Shown piece by piece: positions 47,961 through 60,026 of a DNA stretch of 64,000 bases (position 1 is its first letter; the number at the start of each line of letters is the position of its first letter). The notes under the pieces were generated by a model, which made no database searches, was not told the DNA's origin, and worked only from the letters and a program-made list of their open reading frames with translations. A program made the position numbers and the translations under genes. Source of the DNA: Corylus avellana (taxonomy: Eukaryota; Streptophyta; Magnoliopsida; Fagales; Betulaceae); assembly GCF_901000735.1 (NCBI RefSeq), contig NC_081543.1, positions 32,262,771-32,326,770 of the forward strand, in the 5' to 3' direction.

Positions 47961-48979
47961 TAGGGCTGAGCAGATTCACCGAGTTTCGAGTGCCGACCGA
48001 GTTTCGACTGAGTCCCGACCGAGATCGACCATGACCGACAAGAAGACAGATGGTAGGCGGCTGAGATTTTCTTATTCCGACAATTTTCGGTCGGCAGGCG
48101 GAATGACTCTTTTGGAAGTCGGTTTTCGACATTACCGACCCGACTTTTACCGACTTGTAAAACGACGTCGTTTTGATATTCATTTTTAATATTAGTAAAT
48201 ATTCGTTATATTTTCCTAACAAAACTCGTCTAGCTCAGTTGGTTGAGCGCATGCTGGATGCCTACTGGTCGTGGGTTCGAGCCCCATTGCTGGTCGCCTT
48301 TTACTGACATTTTTACTTATCAAAACGCGTCGTTTTGTCTTAAATTTGTGCCCTATATAATCTCATTTAAAAGCTCTCTTCCATTTCTCCTAACCCTAGC
48401 CGTCACTCTCATCTTCCTCTCTGTCACTCTCCTCTCATCTCTACCTTTCTCACTCTCCTCTAATCTCTACCTCTCTCTCACTCTCCTCTCATCTTTGCCT
48501 CTCTCTCTATCACTCTCACTCATGACTCCACCTCTGTGTTTATTTTTATTTTTATTTGATTTTTTTTTTTTTTTTTTGCTGTTTGGTTGCCGAGAAAGTG
48601 GAGGAAAAGAGGTATTTTCTTGCTAAGCATGTTTTAGAATTTAGACTCGAGTTTCTGTGCCTTTTTTGGTTCAAGTTGTGTTCCGTGACTGAGTATTTTC
48701 AATCTGATTAAGAATCCTTTTTCTTTCCGATATTTGGTTGCCGAGAAAGTGGAGGAAAATTTATTTTTCTTACTGTTTGGGCTTGATTTTTCAATCTATT
48801 TTCTTGCTGATTGTGACCCAGCCCAAACCGACATTACCGACAGTCACCGTAACCGACTTGGCAGTGACGGTCGGTGGCGGTACAAATCATTGTCGGAAAA
48901 GTCGTTGAATTTACCGACTTTACCGACTTTGGAGTGGAAGCAAAAAATTCCTACCGTAACCGACCAACACTTAGCCCTA
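47961..48979. mobile_element. hAT-type non-autonomous element (1019 bp)
   Basis: It starts tagggctgag and ends cttagcccta, inverted ends. The 8-bp duplication cacaaagc is at 47953-47960 and 48980-48987, and the empty site is 21725-21732 in version 1. The sub-terminal regions are rich in accgac/gtcggt words. The core has a C/T-rich leader-like block, two copies of ttgccgagaaagtggagga (48588, 48740) and a tRNA-like stretch. No transposase is visible. Confidence 0.9.
48224..48296 (+). pseudogene. Degenerate tRNA-Lys-like sequence inside the hAT element
   Basis: tctagctcagttggttgagc fits the A box and D arm, and gtgggttcgagcccc fits the B box and T arm; both match plant tRNA-Lys. The anticodon arm and acceptor ends do not pair, so it is not a working tRNA. 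It may be a SINE head or a captured tRNA gene. Confidence 0.7.
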
Positions 48980-49328
48980 CACAAAGCATATGTCAGATCT
49001 GCCAATCGAAAATGAGTCTATTTCGGACCAATCATGTTAAGGCCGTAATTTTAGGATATAATAATTTAGATTATTTTATTATGCTTTCTTCAAGTTAGAA
49101 TATTTTTATTGTTTTTCTTTTCCTATAAATAGGAACGAGCCTGTAATCATTTCACAATTCACTTTCAAAATTTTGAATTAAATATATTTCAAAGACTTTT
49201 CTCTCAAACTTCTCAGCAGAGATTTTATCTTACAATCTATGTGTCAATCTGCAGATTGAGCATTGTTTATCAGGTCAGGACACACAGAAATTCCTAACCC
49301 TTTACTTACGAAGTCTTCCGCAACATCA

Positions 49329-49743
49329 TCTCTCCTTTTCCTTCGCTTCCGAAGCCGCTGTATTAACTAAAGATGAAGGGACGCGTTATAACACAGATGC
49401 ATGATATTTTTTTAATTAGCTGAATAAATCGTAGTTTAATTTTCGATATATGCAATTCATGTCTTTTCATCATCGTATTAAAAAAAAAAAAAAAATGTTG
49501 CAAATTTGATTGGTCGGATTTGGATAGCCTTTTCTTTTTGTTTAACTGTAGCTGATTTGATCATAAATTTTGCAGTGGAGGCTTTACGTGACATAGCGAA
49601 GAGTTTGGGAAGACGGACTGGAATCTCAGTCCGTGCAGTTGAGAATACGGTTGGGTTAAACTCGACAAACGGAAAGGATTTGACAATGCTGTAACTTGTA
49701 ACTACTCTTTCTCCAATGCCAGTGTGTGCCACATGGTCGGCAC
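49329..49743 (+). pseudogene. Receptor kinase exons 1b and 2, version 2 (broken)
   Basis: It is collinear with 22074-22499. Exon 2 is 49576-49743 and six bases shorter, an in-frame loss before PCS. The same TGA follows PCS at 49640-49642. The donor is gtaag. Exon 1b is damaged (ccgctgtattaac). The stop shared with version 1 shows the gene was already broken in the common ancestor of the two versions. Confidence 0.85.
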
Positions 49744-49778
49744 GTAAGTTCTATCCGGCCTTTTCGCTTCGAGTAATA

Positions 49779-49951
49779 ATATTGTGTAATAAAAAGATTA
49801 TTATTATTATTATTTTTTTTTCATAAAAATCTTATATGGCAAGAGGTTATAGGCTTCATTTATAGTTGTTGTGACTCCACCCACTGATAGACTTATAATC
49901 TCTTGCCACCAAAGACTTTTATGGACCAAAAATAATTTTTTTATTGCACTA
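49779..49951. mobile_element. Small MITE, version 2
   Basis: It is a diverged copy of 22538-22703 at the matching intron position, with an added (TTA)n tract. Confidence 0.7.
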
Positions 49952-50352
49952 TAGCATATTTCTTTCACTTGAGCACGCTTAATTAAGAATTTATTTTGTT
50001 TTATATAATAAGTGTGATAAGAGAATGTAAATTTAATTACCAACACATAAAATATTTAATTAAAATAAGAAGTAAGTAACGGAATCAATGTTCGAATTCT
50101 ATGTCACACAAAAATTTAATGGTTAATTTACTAATTTACTATATGGAAATAATTGAAAAATGATTTATATCATTTTTCTCATGTTAAATTATTACTTGTT
50201 CCAAATTGATAGGATCATAAGAATAAATAAATTTAATCATTTAATCATTACTTTAACAATAATATTAAAAATTATATTTTTATTTAATTATTATCTTATT
50301 TTGTTGGTGTAACCATGATTATTTTTATTTAATAATCATTAGATGACAAATA

Positions 50353-50452
50353 NNNNNNNNNNNNNNNNNNNNNNNNNNNNNNNNNNNNNNNNNNNNNNNN
50401 NNNNNNNNNNNNNNNNNNNNNNNNNNNNNNNNNNNNNNNNNNNNNNNNNNNN
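50353..50452. other. Scaffold gap (100 N)
   Basis: A 100-N join. The flanking contigs carry the 3' part and the 5' part of the same gypsy element on opposite strands. Confidence 0.95.
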
Positions 50453-52376
50453 GGAATAACTGGCATAGTTGAGGGGGTGGGTTCTCTGGGTACTAAGGCA
50501 AGTATATCTCGGGCCTCCAGTAACTCGCGGGTCTTTGTCAACAAAATGGGCTACTTCTTTGCCCGGACAGGAACTTCAGTTGAGTCTTCCTTCAAAGGTC
50601 GAAATATAATTTTTCGGCCATCACGGAAAACAATATAGATGTTGTCCCAGCCCTTATGTTGGGCATCCATGTCATATTGCCATGGCCTTCCCAAAATAAT
50701 ATGGCAGGCATCCATTTCAACTACAACACAAAGAAGAGAGTCAAAATAGTGTTTACCGATTGAAAACGTGAAACGGCATCTCTTGGTAACAAGTGTTTTT
50801 GTGCCCCGCTTGATCCATCCAATCTTGTATGGTGCCGGGTGTCTTTCGGTCGTGAGGCATAACTTTGCAACCATCACTTTGGACACTATATTTTCTCCAT
50901 TGCCTCCATCGATAATGACATCACTGACTCGTTGGTTGACAGTGCAACGAGTGCGAAAGATCTTGTGCCTCTAAGCTTGGCCTTCTTGTCCCAGAACTAA
51001 GAGTATCCATTGGATCACCAAAGACGGCGACAATAAGACACCTTCATCTGCAAAGGCTTCTGTGGCTTCATATCCAGATGCGTCATTCCCGGTTTCTTCA
51101 TCCTTATAATCCTCTGCTTCTTCTCTAGTTTCGGTTTCAACAAGGTTTACCATTTGCCTTCTTGGACATTGATTAGATCTATGCGCTGGTTTGTTGCACC
51201 TAAAATACTTCTCTGGTTCGGGTCTCGCATAAGGATTGTTGTGAGCAGGAATGGCCACCGGTTGCTTCTGACCACTGCTGCTACCTCCGGGTACCCTTCC
51301 TCTTGGTGCGGTAGGTTGAATAGTAGCTCCAGTTGAGATCATAGGTTACTTTCCCCGGTTCTCCGTGGATCTCCCTGGATTGCTCGGGTCCGCTCCAAAT
51401 GCTTCTCTACACGGGTGGCCAAGCTAATAGCTTCATTTAGAGTGAAGACATGCTGCATAGATACCTTGTCTTGGATTGACAAATGCAGGCCTCCAATAAA
51501 CAGAGCCACTTGCTGGGCCTCAGTTTCCATCAAATCGTTCCAGGCAAAGAGTCGATAAAAATCATCAACATATGCCTAGACAGTGCGAGTTCCTTGACGG
51601 CACTCCTGGTATTGCTGGAACAAACATTGCTCAAAGTCTGGTGGCAAGAACCAGACATTGAGTAATTGTTTCATCTTGAACCTAGATGTCACGGGTCCTT
51701 TGCTTTCCTGGGTCCGAGAGAGCTGCAGCCTTTCCCACCAAGCTTATACTCCACCTTTGAACTTGTAAGCTACCAACTTCACCTTTCTCTCCTCCCGAAT
51801 ACTCATGTATTCAAAGAATCTCTCTACCTCCATGGTCCAATCAAGGAAATCTTCAATGTGAAGATGACCATCAAATGAGGGTAGATCAATTTTCAAACGG
51901 TATTCCCTGGGTTCCTCCCCGTCGTACTGTTGATGCCTAGGTTGTTCACCATAAACATCTTCATGGCCGGCAGCACCCCTCATAAAAGCAGCATCCCTGT
52001 GCCGATGAACACCGTAGTCGGCGCCTCCTATGCCACCTTTATGTCTACCTCCTCCTGGCCCTGCACCGTGAGCCCTGCCAAATACTTCACCAACGTAATC
52101 TTCGTCATCGTTGTTGTCGTCAAAGGGCTGGGGTTGATCAACTCGTGGAGGCCTGTGGATAGCCCCTACCCGGATTTCGTCATCTCCCGGGGCTTGATCC
52201 CGGTGAGCTTGAGTGAATCCGGCCTCCAAACGCTCCAAGGCCTCTTGCACATGTTGCATAGCTTGCTGTTGGGAATGCACGGACTGTTGGAGAGTCTAAA
52301 ATTCGGCTCTTGAAGGAGCCTCCCCATGACGAGTTGTGTCATTAAGGGGGTTGTCATTGATGCGCTGATTGGTCAT
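50453..52376 (-). pseudogene. Ty3/gypsy gag-protease, version 2
   Basis: The minus strand starts ATG at 52376. It has the same gag ([17 protein letters not shown]), the knuckle CFRCNKPAHRSNQC with its first cysteine changed to tyrosine, and the protease-like region (CHIILGRPWQYD). It is cut by the gap at the start of RT. Fewer stops are present than in version 1. Confidence 0.85.
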
Positions 52377-52392
52377 GATCAGGATAACGCCT

Positions 52393-52404
52393 GCTCTGAT
52401 ACCA
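52393..52404 (-). promoter_or_regulatory. Gypsy primer binding site, version 2
   Basis: The minus strand reads tggtatcagagc, an exact tRNA-iMet-type site, two bases from the LTR. Confidence 0.9.
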
Positions 52405-52406
52405 AC

Positions 52407-52814
52407 TGACGTAGTGGAAGACTTGGTAACCAAAGGGTTAGAAGCTTCTGCATCTCTTGACCTGAAAAATAGCGCTCAATCCACAGATTGACACACAACA
52501 CAATCCGTAGATTGTAGTATAAAATCTCCGCAGAGAAGTTTGAGAGAAAAGTCTCTGAAATATATTTAATTCAAAATAGTCCCGGTTGAGAGAAAGGTTT
52601 CACCCGGAATTAATGTCCGGGTTGAGAGAAAATTTTCTCCGGGGAAAGGCTCCCCTGGAATTGATGTCTAGGTGAGGGAGTAGTCTCCCAGAATTTTCTT
52701 CCGGGTTGAGAAAGTATTCTCACCCAGAAGTGATGCCCGCGTTGCTCCAGAAATTTCATCGTAAGTGAAATTTCTCCCGGAAGTGAAATTTCACTCGGGA
52801 GCTGTACTACATCA
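52407..52814 (-). mobile_element. Ty3/gypsy 5' LTR, version 2 (internally deleted)
   Basis: On the minus strand it starts TGATGTAG at 52814 and ends ctacgtca at 52407. It is 408 bp against about 810, because the middle part including the TATA box is lost near 52577. The foldback found in version 1 is absent. Confidence 0.85.
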
Positions 52815-53092
52815 AGCAAGTTGAAGCAAGGAGAAATGGAGCAATTAGAAACAGCTTCTTCAATTTGTAGACGAGAATACCTTCACCTACGCAGGCAAAA
52901 TGGCGGCCGAATTTGTGCCACGCAAATCATTGACCGTTGGATGATGAAGGAGTTTGGAGAGAGAGAAGAGATGAATTCGAATACAGGGATGAAAGCGTAG
53001 GGAAATGAGGGGAATATCTTTTGGTTTTGCTTTGAAAGTGGTGATAAAGAGAGTAGATCGACCTCGAAGAGAATGAAGAATGAAAGTCAACT
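52815..53092 (-). pseudogene. Receptor kinase leader and exon 1a, version 2
   Basis: It is nearly identical to 34369-34646 and has the same hydrophobic leader KLKKLFLIAPFLLAS. It also lacks an in-frame ATG. Confidence 0.65.
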
Positions 53093-53494
53093 ATTATTGT
53101 GTGGACTATGGAGTAATGCTACCATATAATTATTTTATAACTTTTGACTTGAGTTACAATGAGTCAAAACTGATAAGGGCCTGTTTAGTAAATAGCTTTT
53201 ACGTTGGTTTATTATTATTATTACTATTCCAATAATAATAAGTAGTGATTGACGTGATAGAAAGTAAATAAAATTGTTTAGTAATAAAAAAAAAGAAAAA
53301 GAAAAAGAAATTGACATTTGTTTTGTTGGGAGAAATGAAAAAAAAAATAGGAGTGTGTTGCCAAAGTTTTGATAAAAGGTTGTTTGAAAAAAAAAGTTCA
53401 TTTGACCTCTCTCTAGTTTTTCCTCTCTGGTGAGTTCCTTTAGGGAGGAGGGATGGAACCATCCCCTTCCCTCCCCCCTTCTTTTGCTCCTATT

Positions 53495-53750
53495 CGCCTT
53501 TTTTTTTTTTTGTCTGTTTTGTCTTTTGTTTTTGGTCCCCATCACCGGTTTCAGCAGTAGCCACGCCACCCCCTCCTCCCTGTCGACTCGCCACTTTATC
53601 TGGTCGTTGCCTTTTCTAGTCGCCTTGGGGGTTTTAGATCTGATCAGATATAAGCTAGATCTATTCCTTTCAGGCTTGCCAGTCTAACGACACACCTCTC
53701 CCCCGCTTTCTCCAGCCTCTTCGCCACCTGTCGCCGCCCTCCTAGTCACA
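53495..53750 (+). mobile_element. Short retroposon-like fragment, version 2
   Basis: It is collinear with the start of 35041-35785 and is cut by the gap. Confidence 0.5.
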
Positions 53751-53850
53751 NNNNNNNNNNNNNNNNNNNNNNNNNNNNNNNNNNNNNNNNNNNNNNNNNN
53801 NNNNNNNNNNNNNNNNNNNNNNNNNNNNNNNNNNNNNNNNNNNNNNNNNN
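53751..53850. other. Scaffold gap (100 N)
   Basis: A 100-N join ahead of an Athila-like internal region. Confidence 0.95.
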
Positions 53851-54905
53851 CATGGCAAGCTCAAGCTCTCGGAACTCATGCTCAACAATCTCATGGACTG
53901 CAACATCACTCATATAAGCAATTCTATGATCGTGCATATTCCTCTCAATCAATTCCACAACAACAATGTCAAGCTGAACCACCTTCTCTTATAGATATGA
54001 TAAATACGTTGATTTAGACTACACAACAAGCATCTGAGGAGATGAAGACCTACTTCAAACCGAAAAGCAATAGTCTCAAAGAAGAAGAAGCATATCAAGA
54101 AGAGCCATCTTCCACCTATTGGCCTCCACAATACCAAGAAGAGGAGCCATCTCCCATATATGATCATTTGGACTCTTCTCCACATTAACAATATCAAGAA
54201 GAACCACCTCCTCCAAAAAGGTCTGCCTTAGATGAAGCAGTTGCTGCCTTAGAAGAACAGTATGCTAACTTTACAAAACATGTGGCAGCTCATATTAGCC
54301 GCATGGAGGAAAGGGAGCAATCATTTGAATGGATGAAGGCCCACCTCAAGCAAAAATCAGATACACTTAAAGAATAAGAAGAAGAAGAGTGTCAAAGTTA
54401 ATTGGTGGCCAATCCTAATGAGCATTACATGGAGGAAGAGTGCACCTACTATCATGTGTGAGCTGTAACACTGAGGAGTGAAGAGGTGGTTGAAAATCAA
54501 TTGAGAGAGGGAAGGGAGGAGCAGACCGAAGTTCTACAGGAGCCACATCAGGAAAGAGAATGAAGCACTAAGATTTTTTCACCATTAGTTCTTATTCCCG
54601 AAACACCAAGAGGCCAAGAGAGAAGTTTGTTAGAGCTACCACATGAGCAAATTGAGGACATCAAGATAGAGAAGCTCCATGAGTTTTCAACTTACTATAT
54701 TCCAGTTCATGATTCCCCACCGGATGAGCAACTGTTTGAGAAAACTCAGAGTGGTCCTCCCTGATCTAGAAACACTCGGAATCATCTTGCAGCAAAAAAG
54801 ATTCATTCCCTTTGGTGCAAGAGAATGAAAGATTGGTGCTTCAAGTTTAAAGTACCATTGTCTGGCTGAAGACGTTAAACTTAGCGTTGATGGGAGGCAC
54901 CCCAT
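53851..54905 (+). pseudogene. Athila-like gag remnant
   Basis: It reads the late gag part (WPPQYQEEEPSPIY, EEQYANFTKHVAAHISRMEE, EKLHEFSTYYIPVHDSPPDE), collinear with 27040-27596. Many stops are present. The capsid and 5' LTR are beyond the gap. Confidence 0.8.
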
Positions 54906-57296
54906 AGCATATCCTTTTTATTTTATTGTTTGTTTTATTTTATTTTGTTTTATTTTTATTTTGTTTTTGTTTTCCTTTGTATTTTATTTACTTTAGTGTT
55001 TCAATGTTTCAAGTCCCTGGTCAATTTTGTTACATTATGTTACTGCGATTGAGTGCACCCTGAGTGCGATCGAGCGTAGTAACCAACTTTCGGCTGCATT
55101 GTATTCTGTCAGTGCGATTGAACACACTTTGTGTGCGTTCGAGCGAACATGACCCACACACGCACACCCTTGGCTGAATGTGATCGAGCGCACCATGTGT
55201 GCGATCGAGCGCACTCGGACAGCACACCACATGACCTATTTTAGGTCACTTTCCCCCATTCCCCACATCTTTTTCTTCCCTGCACCGTACAGTTCTCCAA
55301 GCACCCACCACCGGCACACCCTTACTCGCTCCACTCCACCGTTTTTCACCACCCCTACCACACAGCCACCACACGGTTCTCTTCTCCGGCCACCACACCA
55401 CCATTTTTCCACCACACAACCATACACCCCGTTCCCCACTTCCATCAACACCTCAACTCCGATCACTCCCCCAACCTCCATTTTTTTCTCCATTTCCTAC
55501 AATTGTGGGTGTTCATCCACCCACATTGCTTTCTTGTGGTTGGATTTTGGTGTTTTTGCAGGGGGCTTTGAGCTTTGAGCGCTAGGCCTGAGGCAGCTGA
55601 GGAGGAGGCCCCGACCATTTTTCGTGAAGCACAAAACCGCTCACTTAGTGAAGAAATAGCGGGCCTTCTGAGAGAGTTGGCTGACTAAAGAAAGGAGGCT
55701 CAGGAAAATAAAGAATTGATGGACAAACAACTAGGCGCCTTAGAACAATTGATGCAGTCCATTCTTAGCCGGTTGCCACCACCACAAGCAGTAGCATCAT
55801 CTTCTAGACATCATTGAGTAGGGACCACCATTTGGCTGACGACGTTAAACTTAGCGCTCATGGGAGGCATCCCATAGTTTATCGTTTTTATTTTTGTTTA
55901 GTGTGTTTTAAGTTAATCTTTTTATTTCTCTTTAGTTTTGTTCCTTTTTACTTGTTTTTGTGTTTTCTTATGTTGCAAGGACAAGTGTGCTTCAATTCAA
56001 GTTTGGGGGTGTGCTATGAGCCATGCTTTCCAAGATTATGTCATCTATCTCCTGGGTACACTCTTTCCTTTATTTAGACACATTGGGGACAATGTGTCAT
56101 TTAAGTTTGGGGGTATGGGCACACATGTTGTTCACACACTCTTTGTCCCAATTTCATTATTTGTTTTGGGTGTTTGTTTCTTTATATGAGCAAAAAAAAA
56201 AAAAAATTATTCATGTTCATGTTTATCCGAAAAAATTTTAGTTAATCTAAAAGAATTGTGGCTTGATATCATCAGTGAGCTTAAAATTTTGAACACATGA
56301 TCTGATGAGAGAATTTGTTAGTTTGATTACTTGTTTCGGACAGTTGAAAAATCACATGTTTGATTTGATCACACAAGCACATTAGCACATAATTTGTGAG
56401 GTATGACATGAGGTTTGATATGTGTGCTTCTATATTGGATGAAATTGGATGACTTATTAGATGAACACTGTGGTATATATAAAAAAATAAAAAATAAGAA
56501 TAATATATATAAAAAAGATCATTGATAAGCTTTTCACTGAGTAACTAGACCTCTTGCCTCAAAGCATTGAGTGTTCACGTCAAAACGTGAAAAATTTAGA
56601 TTTGATCAATGTCATGGTTAGTTTGGTTTTGTAGCCTTTTTGACCCGAGTTAGTAGGTCTTTAGGGGTGTCTCTACACCTAATGCCCTAAAACCATTTAG
56701 TTTGGGAGTCATTGACTTAACACTCGCTATATGGGTCAATTAAAAAGCTTAAGGGAACCAAACATTGCACAACCTGACCAAAAAATAAAAAATAAAAAAA
56801 AAGAGAAAAAGAAATATGCCATGGTTGTTCATTCTTATAGGGATTTCAATGAATTTTGAGATATGGAGACATTACATGTTGGAAAGATCTGGAAGACTCA
56901 TAATTTTGTGCCAATTCACCTTACACTGTTTTTAAACTTGTGATGTTTTAGCATGTCCTTTGTAAGTAATTGAACTTTGAAATTCCAATTCATTGTGAAG
57001 ATATAGTTCATCCTTTTAAGCTTACTAATGAATGAAAATCATGATCTTGAAGTGATACTTAATTTTTGGGGATAACTTGAACTGTGCATGATGTTTGTGG
57101 GTAACATTTTTGGAAAACCCTCATGAGACTTCACTCGTCCTATAGGGAATTCCTAGGGGTTTAAAAGGTTTGTTGCATATGCTAAATGCAATCGTACATC
57201 CTACAAAAGATGGATTTATCTTTTTATTCTCTGTTTTTCATTTTTGTTTTTAGTTTTGTATTGCTAAGGGACTAGCAATATGTAAGTTTGGGGGTG
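54906..57296 (+). other. Athila-like internal non-coding region with a duplicated module
   Basis: The motif gacgttaaacttagcg followed by a gggaggca..cccatag hairpin occurs at about 54868 and again at 55840, so a module of about 1 kb is repeated. Between them lie gatcgagcgcac words (55066-55214), a CAC-rich stretch and a short helical gag-like frame (EEIAGLLRELAD, ALEQLMQSILSRLPP). Purine tracts aagtttgggggt occur at 55999 and 56104, and at 57284 next to the LTR. Confidence 0.7.
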
Positions 57297-58520
57297 TGTT
57301 AAGTGCTAAAATATTCATATTTTTAGCCCTTAACTTACATGTTTTAATCATTTAGTTTTAGTTAATTTATGCTATTTTAGTTCATTTATGTGTTTTTCAT
57401 GCTTTTGTAGGCTTTTGGAAGAAAATGAAGTAAATCTGAAAGATTTGGGCTCAAAGAGAGAATTTTGGAAAAATTGGAGTTTCTAGTAGTGTGATCGATC
57501 GCAGGAGACTTGGGATCGATCGCACTGTGATCGATCAAACCTGTGCGCTGGAGAATTCTAGAAGCTACGGACAGACTCCCTTTCCTTCCATATTAGGGTT
57601 TTCCAAGTCCCACTTGTAATATGATTAAAACCCTACGAATTTTCTAGGTTCACTAGTGTAACAAGGACTTCTAAAGCCCTATAAATAAACCTCTAAACCG
57701 TGAGAATAGGGGAAGCTGGAAAAGACACTTTGCAAGGAAAAGAATTGGAGCTCTTCAAGTTCAAGTTTCGGGTTTATTCTTTTTCTTTCTCTTATTTTAT
57801 GAAGATGTTTAACATCAAACTTATGTGTAACTAATTTATTTAGTAGGGCTAGATTGAAGCCCTAGTTATGTTTAGTTAATATTCAATATTGGCGCCTTTG
57901 TGATGATCTTGTTGTGATATCTAAATTGATTAATTCATGTTTTCATGAATTTCTTATATGTGTGTGCCTGATCAACATGTGCATATGGTATGAACTAGTT
58001 AGTTAAATCAATTTGAATGATCGAATCTTGGGTTTAACATAAGTAACAAAAGTAATCCACACCGGGTTCTTGGGTTAATCAACATGGGGAACCGGGAGTA
58101 TACACCCATGCCCTAGGCCTCATATGTTTGTCGATTTTCACATAATATATGCTTTCCTAAAAAACAACTTAGTATACACTCATGCTAAATCCTTTAGGAA
58201 AGAAAAGAGTTAGAGTATACACCCATGCCCTTACGTTGACAAACATTAGATATACATAACATGATCAAAACATTGGCATATTGACATATTATATAAATAT
58301 AATTAGTGGTGGATATCAAAGCCCTACCTTTTTATCATTATTAACTCAAAACCAATCTTTTGTTTTATTTTACTTTGGAAATTTATTTTAGACAAAATTC
58401 AGCAATCCTCGTGGGAATGACCCCGTATTTGCACACTATACTACTGTGTTGACCTCGTGCACTTGCAGATAAAACATCCAATTATTTGCCTATTAATCTA
58501 GGTAGATAATTGTGACAACA
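57297..58520 (+). repeat. Athila-like 3' LTR
   Basis: It runs from tgttaagtgct to tgtgacaaca and is preceded by the purine tract agtttgggggtg. The flank attac is a possible target duplication, but the other end is not visible. Confidence 0.9.
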
Positions 58521-58629
58521 ATTACATAAAAATCTATGTGTTTCATCTCTTTTCTATCTCTATTTAGATTAATTATTAGTTCTAATATGGTACCAAGAGA
58601 CTCAAAAACTCATGCGAGTATTAACCACG

Positions 58630-58660
<31 letters not shown>

Positions 58661-60026
58661 CATCCCTTCTGCATCTGCAACTACAATCAAAACCTAGTCT
58701 CACATATTTTTCATCTTCCATAGCCAAAATTCACCCTGCATTGTAACTTGTCGTGGGTTCAAAATATTAAATTATTATTTTTACAAACTTTTTTTTTCAC
58801 TGAAATGGCTCAAAACACCAGCTTGCACCTCACCTGCTACTGCAACAAGGGAACCACCAAGCTCTTGTATCTCAAATGTTCTATGTGCTTCCTTTTTATA
58901 GATAGGTAAGGTTGGGTGTGAGCTTGGTTTTAGGGATGTGGGACAAAAGTCTGCATTGTGTTTTATAAAAAGGCTGGACAAACAACACAAGGGAAAGTGG
59001 GATTTTGACCCGTGTTGGGCACTTTGACCATGTTGAAGGTTGGACTTGGATTCTTGGCATGTAGATGAACGTGTGGGAGGAGGTTGGATCCTTTTGGCAC
59101 GGAGATACTCGTCCAGTGTGGGACACTCTCCCATGAATTAGAAAATAACTCATTAGTGGAGCAAAAAAATCACATGAGCAACTATTTGGAAAAAAAAAAA
59201 AAAATTATTCACATTTAATATTAAAAATCATATGAACAATTATACATGGTGGGACACTCTTCCTCTTTCTCAATGTAAATACACTGAATGAAACAATTAT
59301 AGATGATATAATACATGTTATATTTTATAAAATATTGTTATATATATATTAACAAATATATACGAGTCGAGGCGAGCTTATATGAGTTTGTTTCATTTAG
59401 TATTCGAGTTAGGATTTGTGTTTACAAACAGCTCATTTAATAATCGAATTGAGCACGAATTGAGTTTAGACGAGCCAGTCTCGAGCTCGCTCGAGAGCAG
59501 CTTTGCTCGCTTAAATCCCTAGGGACAATCCAACAAAATATTGAATGTTCCAGTTTTGCTCGAGCTTAATTATTACTCATCTGATTAATAATATATTCAA
59601 ATTATGTTCTTTTTTTTTTTTTGGACGGTGTCAAGTTTATTGAAGAGTTCTTCAATTAACTCCCCGAACTTTTCTCTTTTTTGCAATTACAACCTTAAAG
59701 TTAAAAAAACTCTCAATTTAGTGTATCAAATTTTAAAAAGTTTGCAATATCACCCATCCAATTAGAATTTGGGGTTAAATTAGGCAAAAAAATGGGTGAA
59801 ATAATCTTTTATACCCATGTAAATTTTAAAAAATTACAAAATTACTTTAATTATTATTATTTTTTTAAAAAAATGATATTTTGAAAATTTATACAGAAAA
59901 TACTAGTAGGGGATAATAGTGCAAACTTTTTAAAGTCTCATTATTATGCGTATTGAATTCTTTCTATCTTTCAACATAATTATTATTATTTTTTCATAGT
60001 TGGGGCCTTAATTAAAGAGCATTGAC
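58521..60026. other. Intergenic sequence with repeat traces
   Basis: It holds a T run (58627-58660), a stretch at 59340-59520 made of cgagc/gctcg words seen in many plant repeats, and AT-rich blocks. No gene was recognised. Confidence 0.6.

Larger units (their letters stand above)
47503..49328 (+). mobile_element. Ty3/gypsy 3' LTR, version 2, with nested hAT
   Basis: It runs from TAATGTAG to CAACATCA. Without the hAT insertion and its duplication it is about 799 bp, close to version 1 (813 bp). TATA box ctataaata is near 49123. Confidence 0.85.

Noticed and set aside
48224..48296. Functional tRNA gene.
   Set aside because: Box A and box B are good, but the anticodon stem and acceptor stem do not pair, and it lies within a transposon.
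55180..55578. Pro/His/Thr-rich open frame of 132 residues.
   Set aside because: Low-complexity CAC-rich DNA inside an Athila-like internal region. No domain is recognised, and it is flanked by LTR-family motifs.
58781..59134. 117-residue frame on the minus strand.
   Set aside because: No domain, no splice context and no leader. Looks like chance in repeat-like intergenic DNA.
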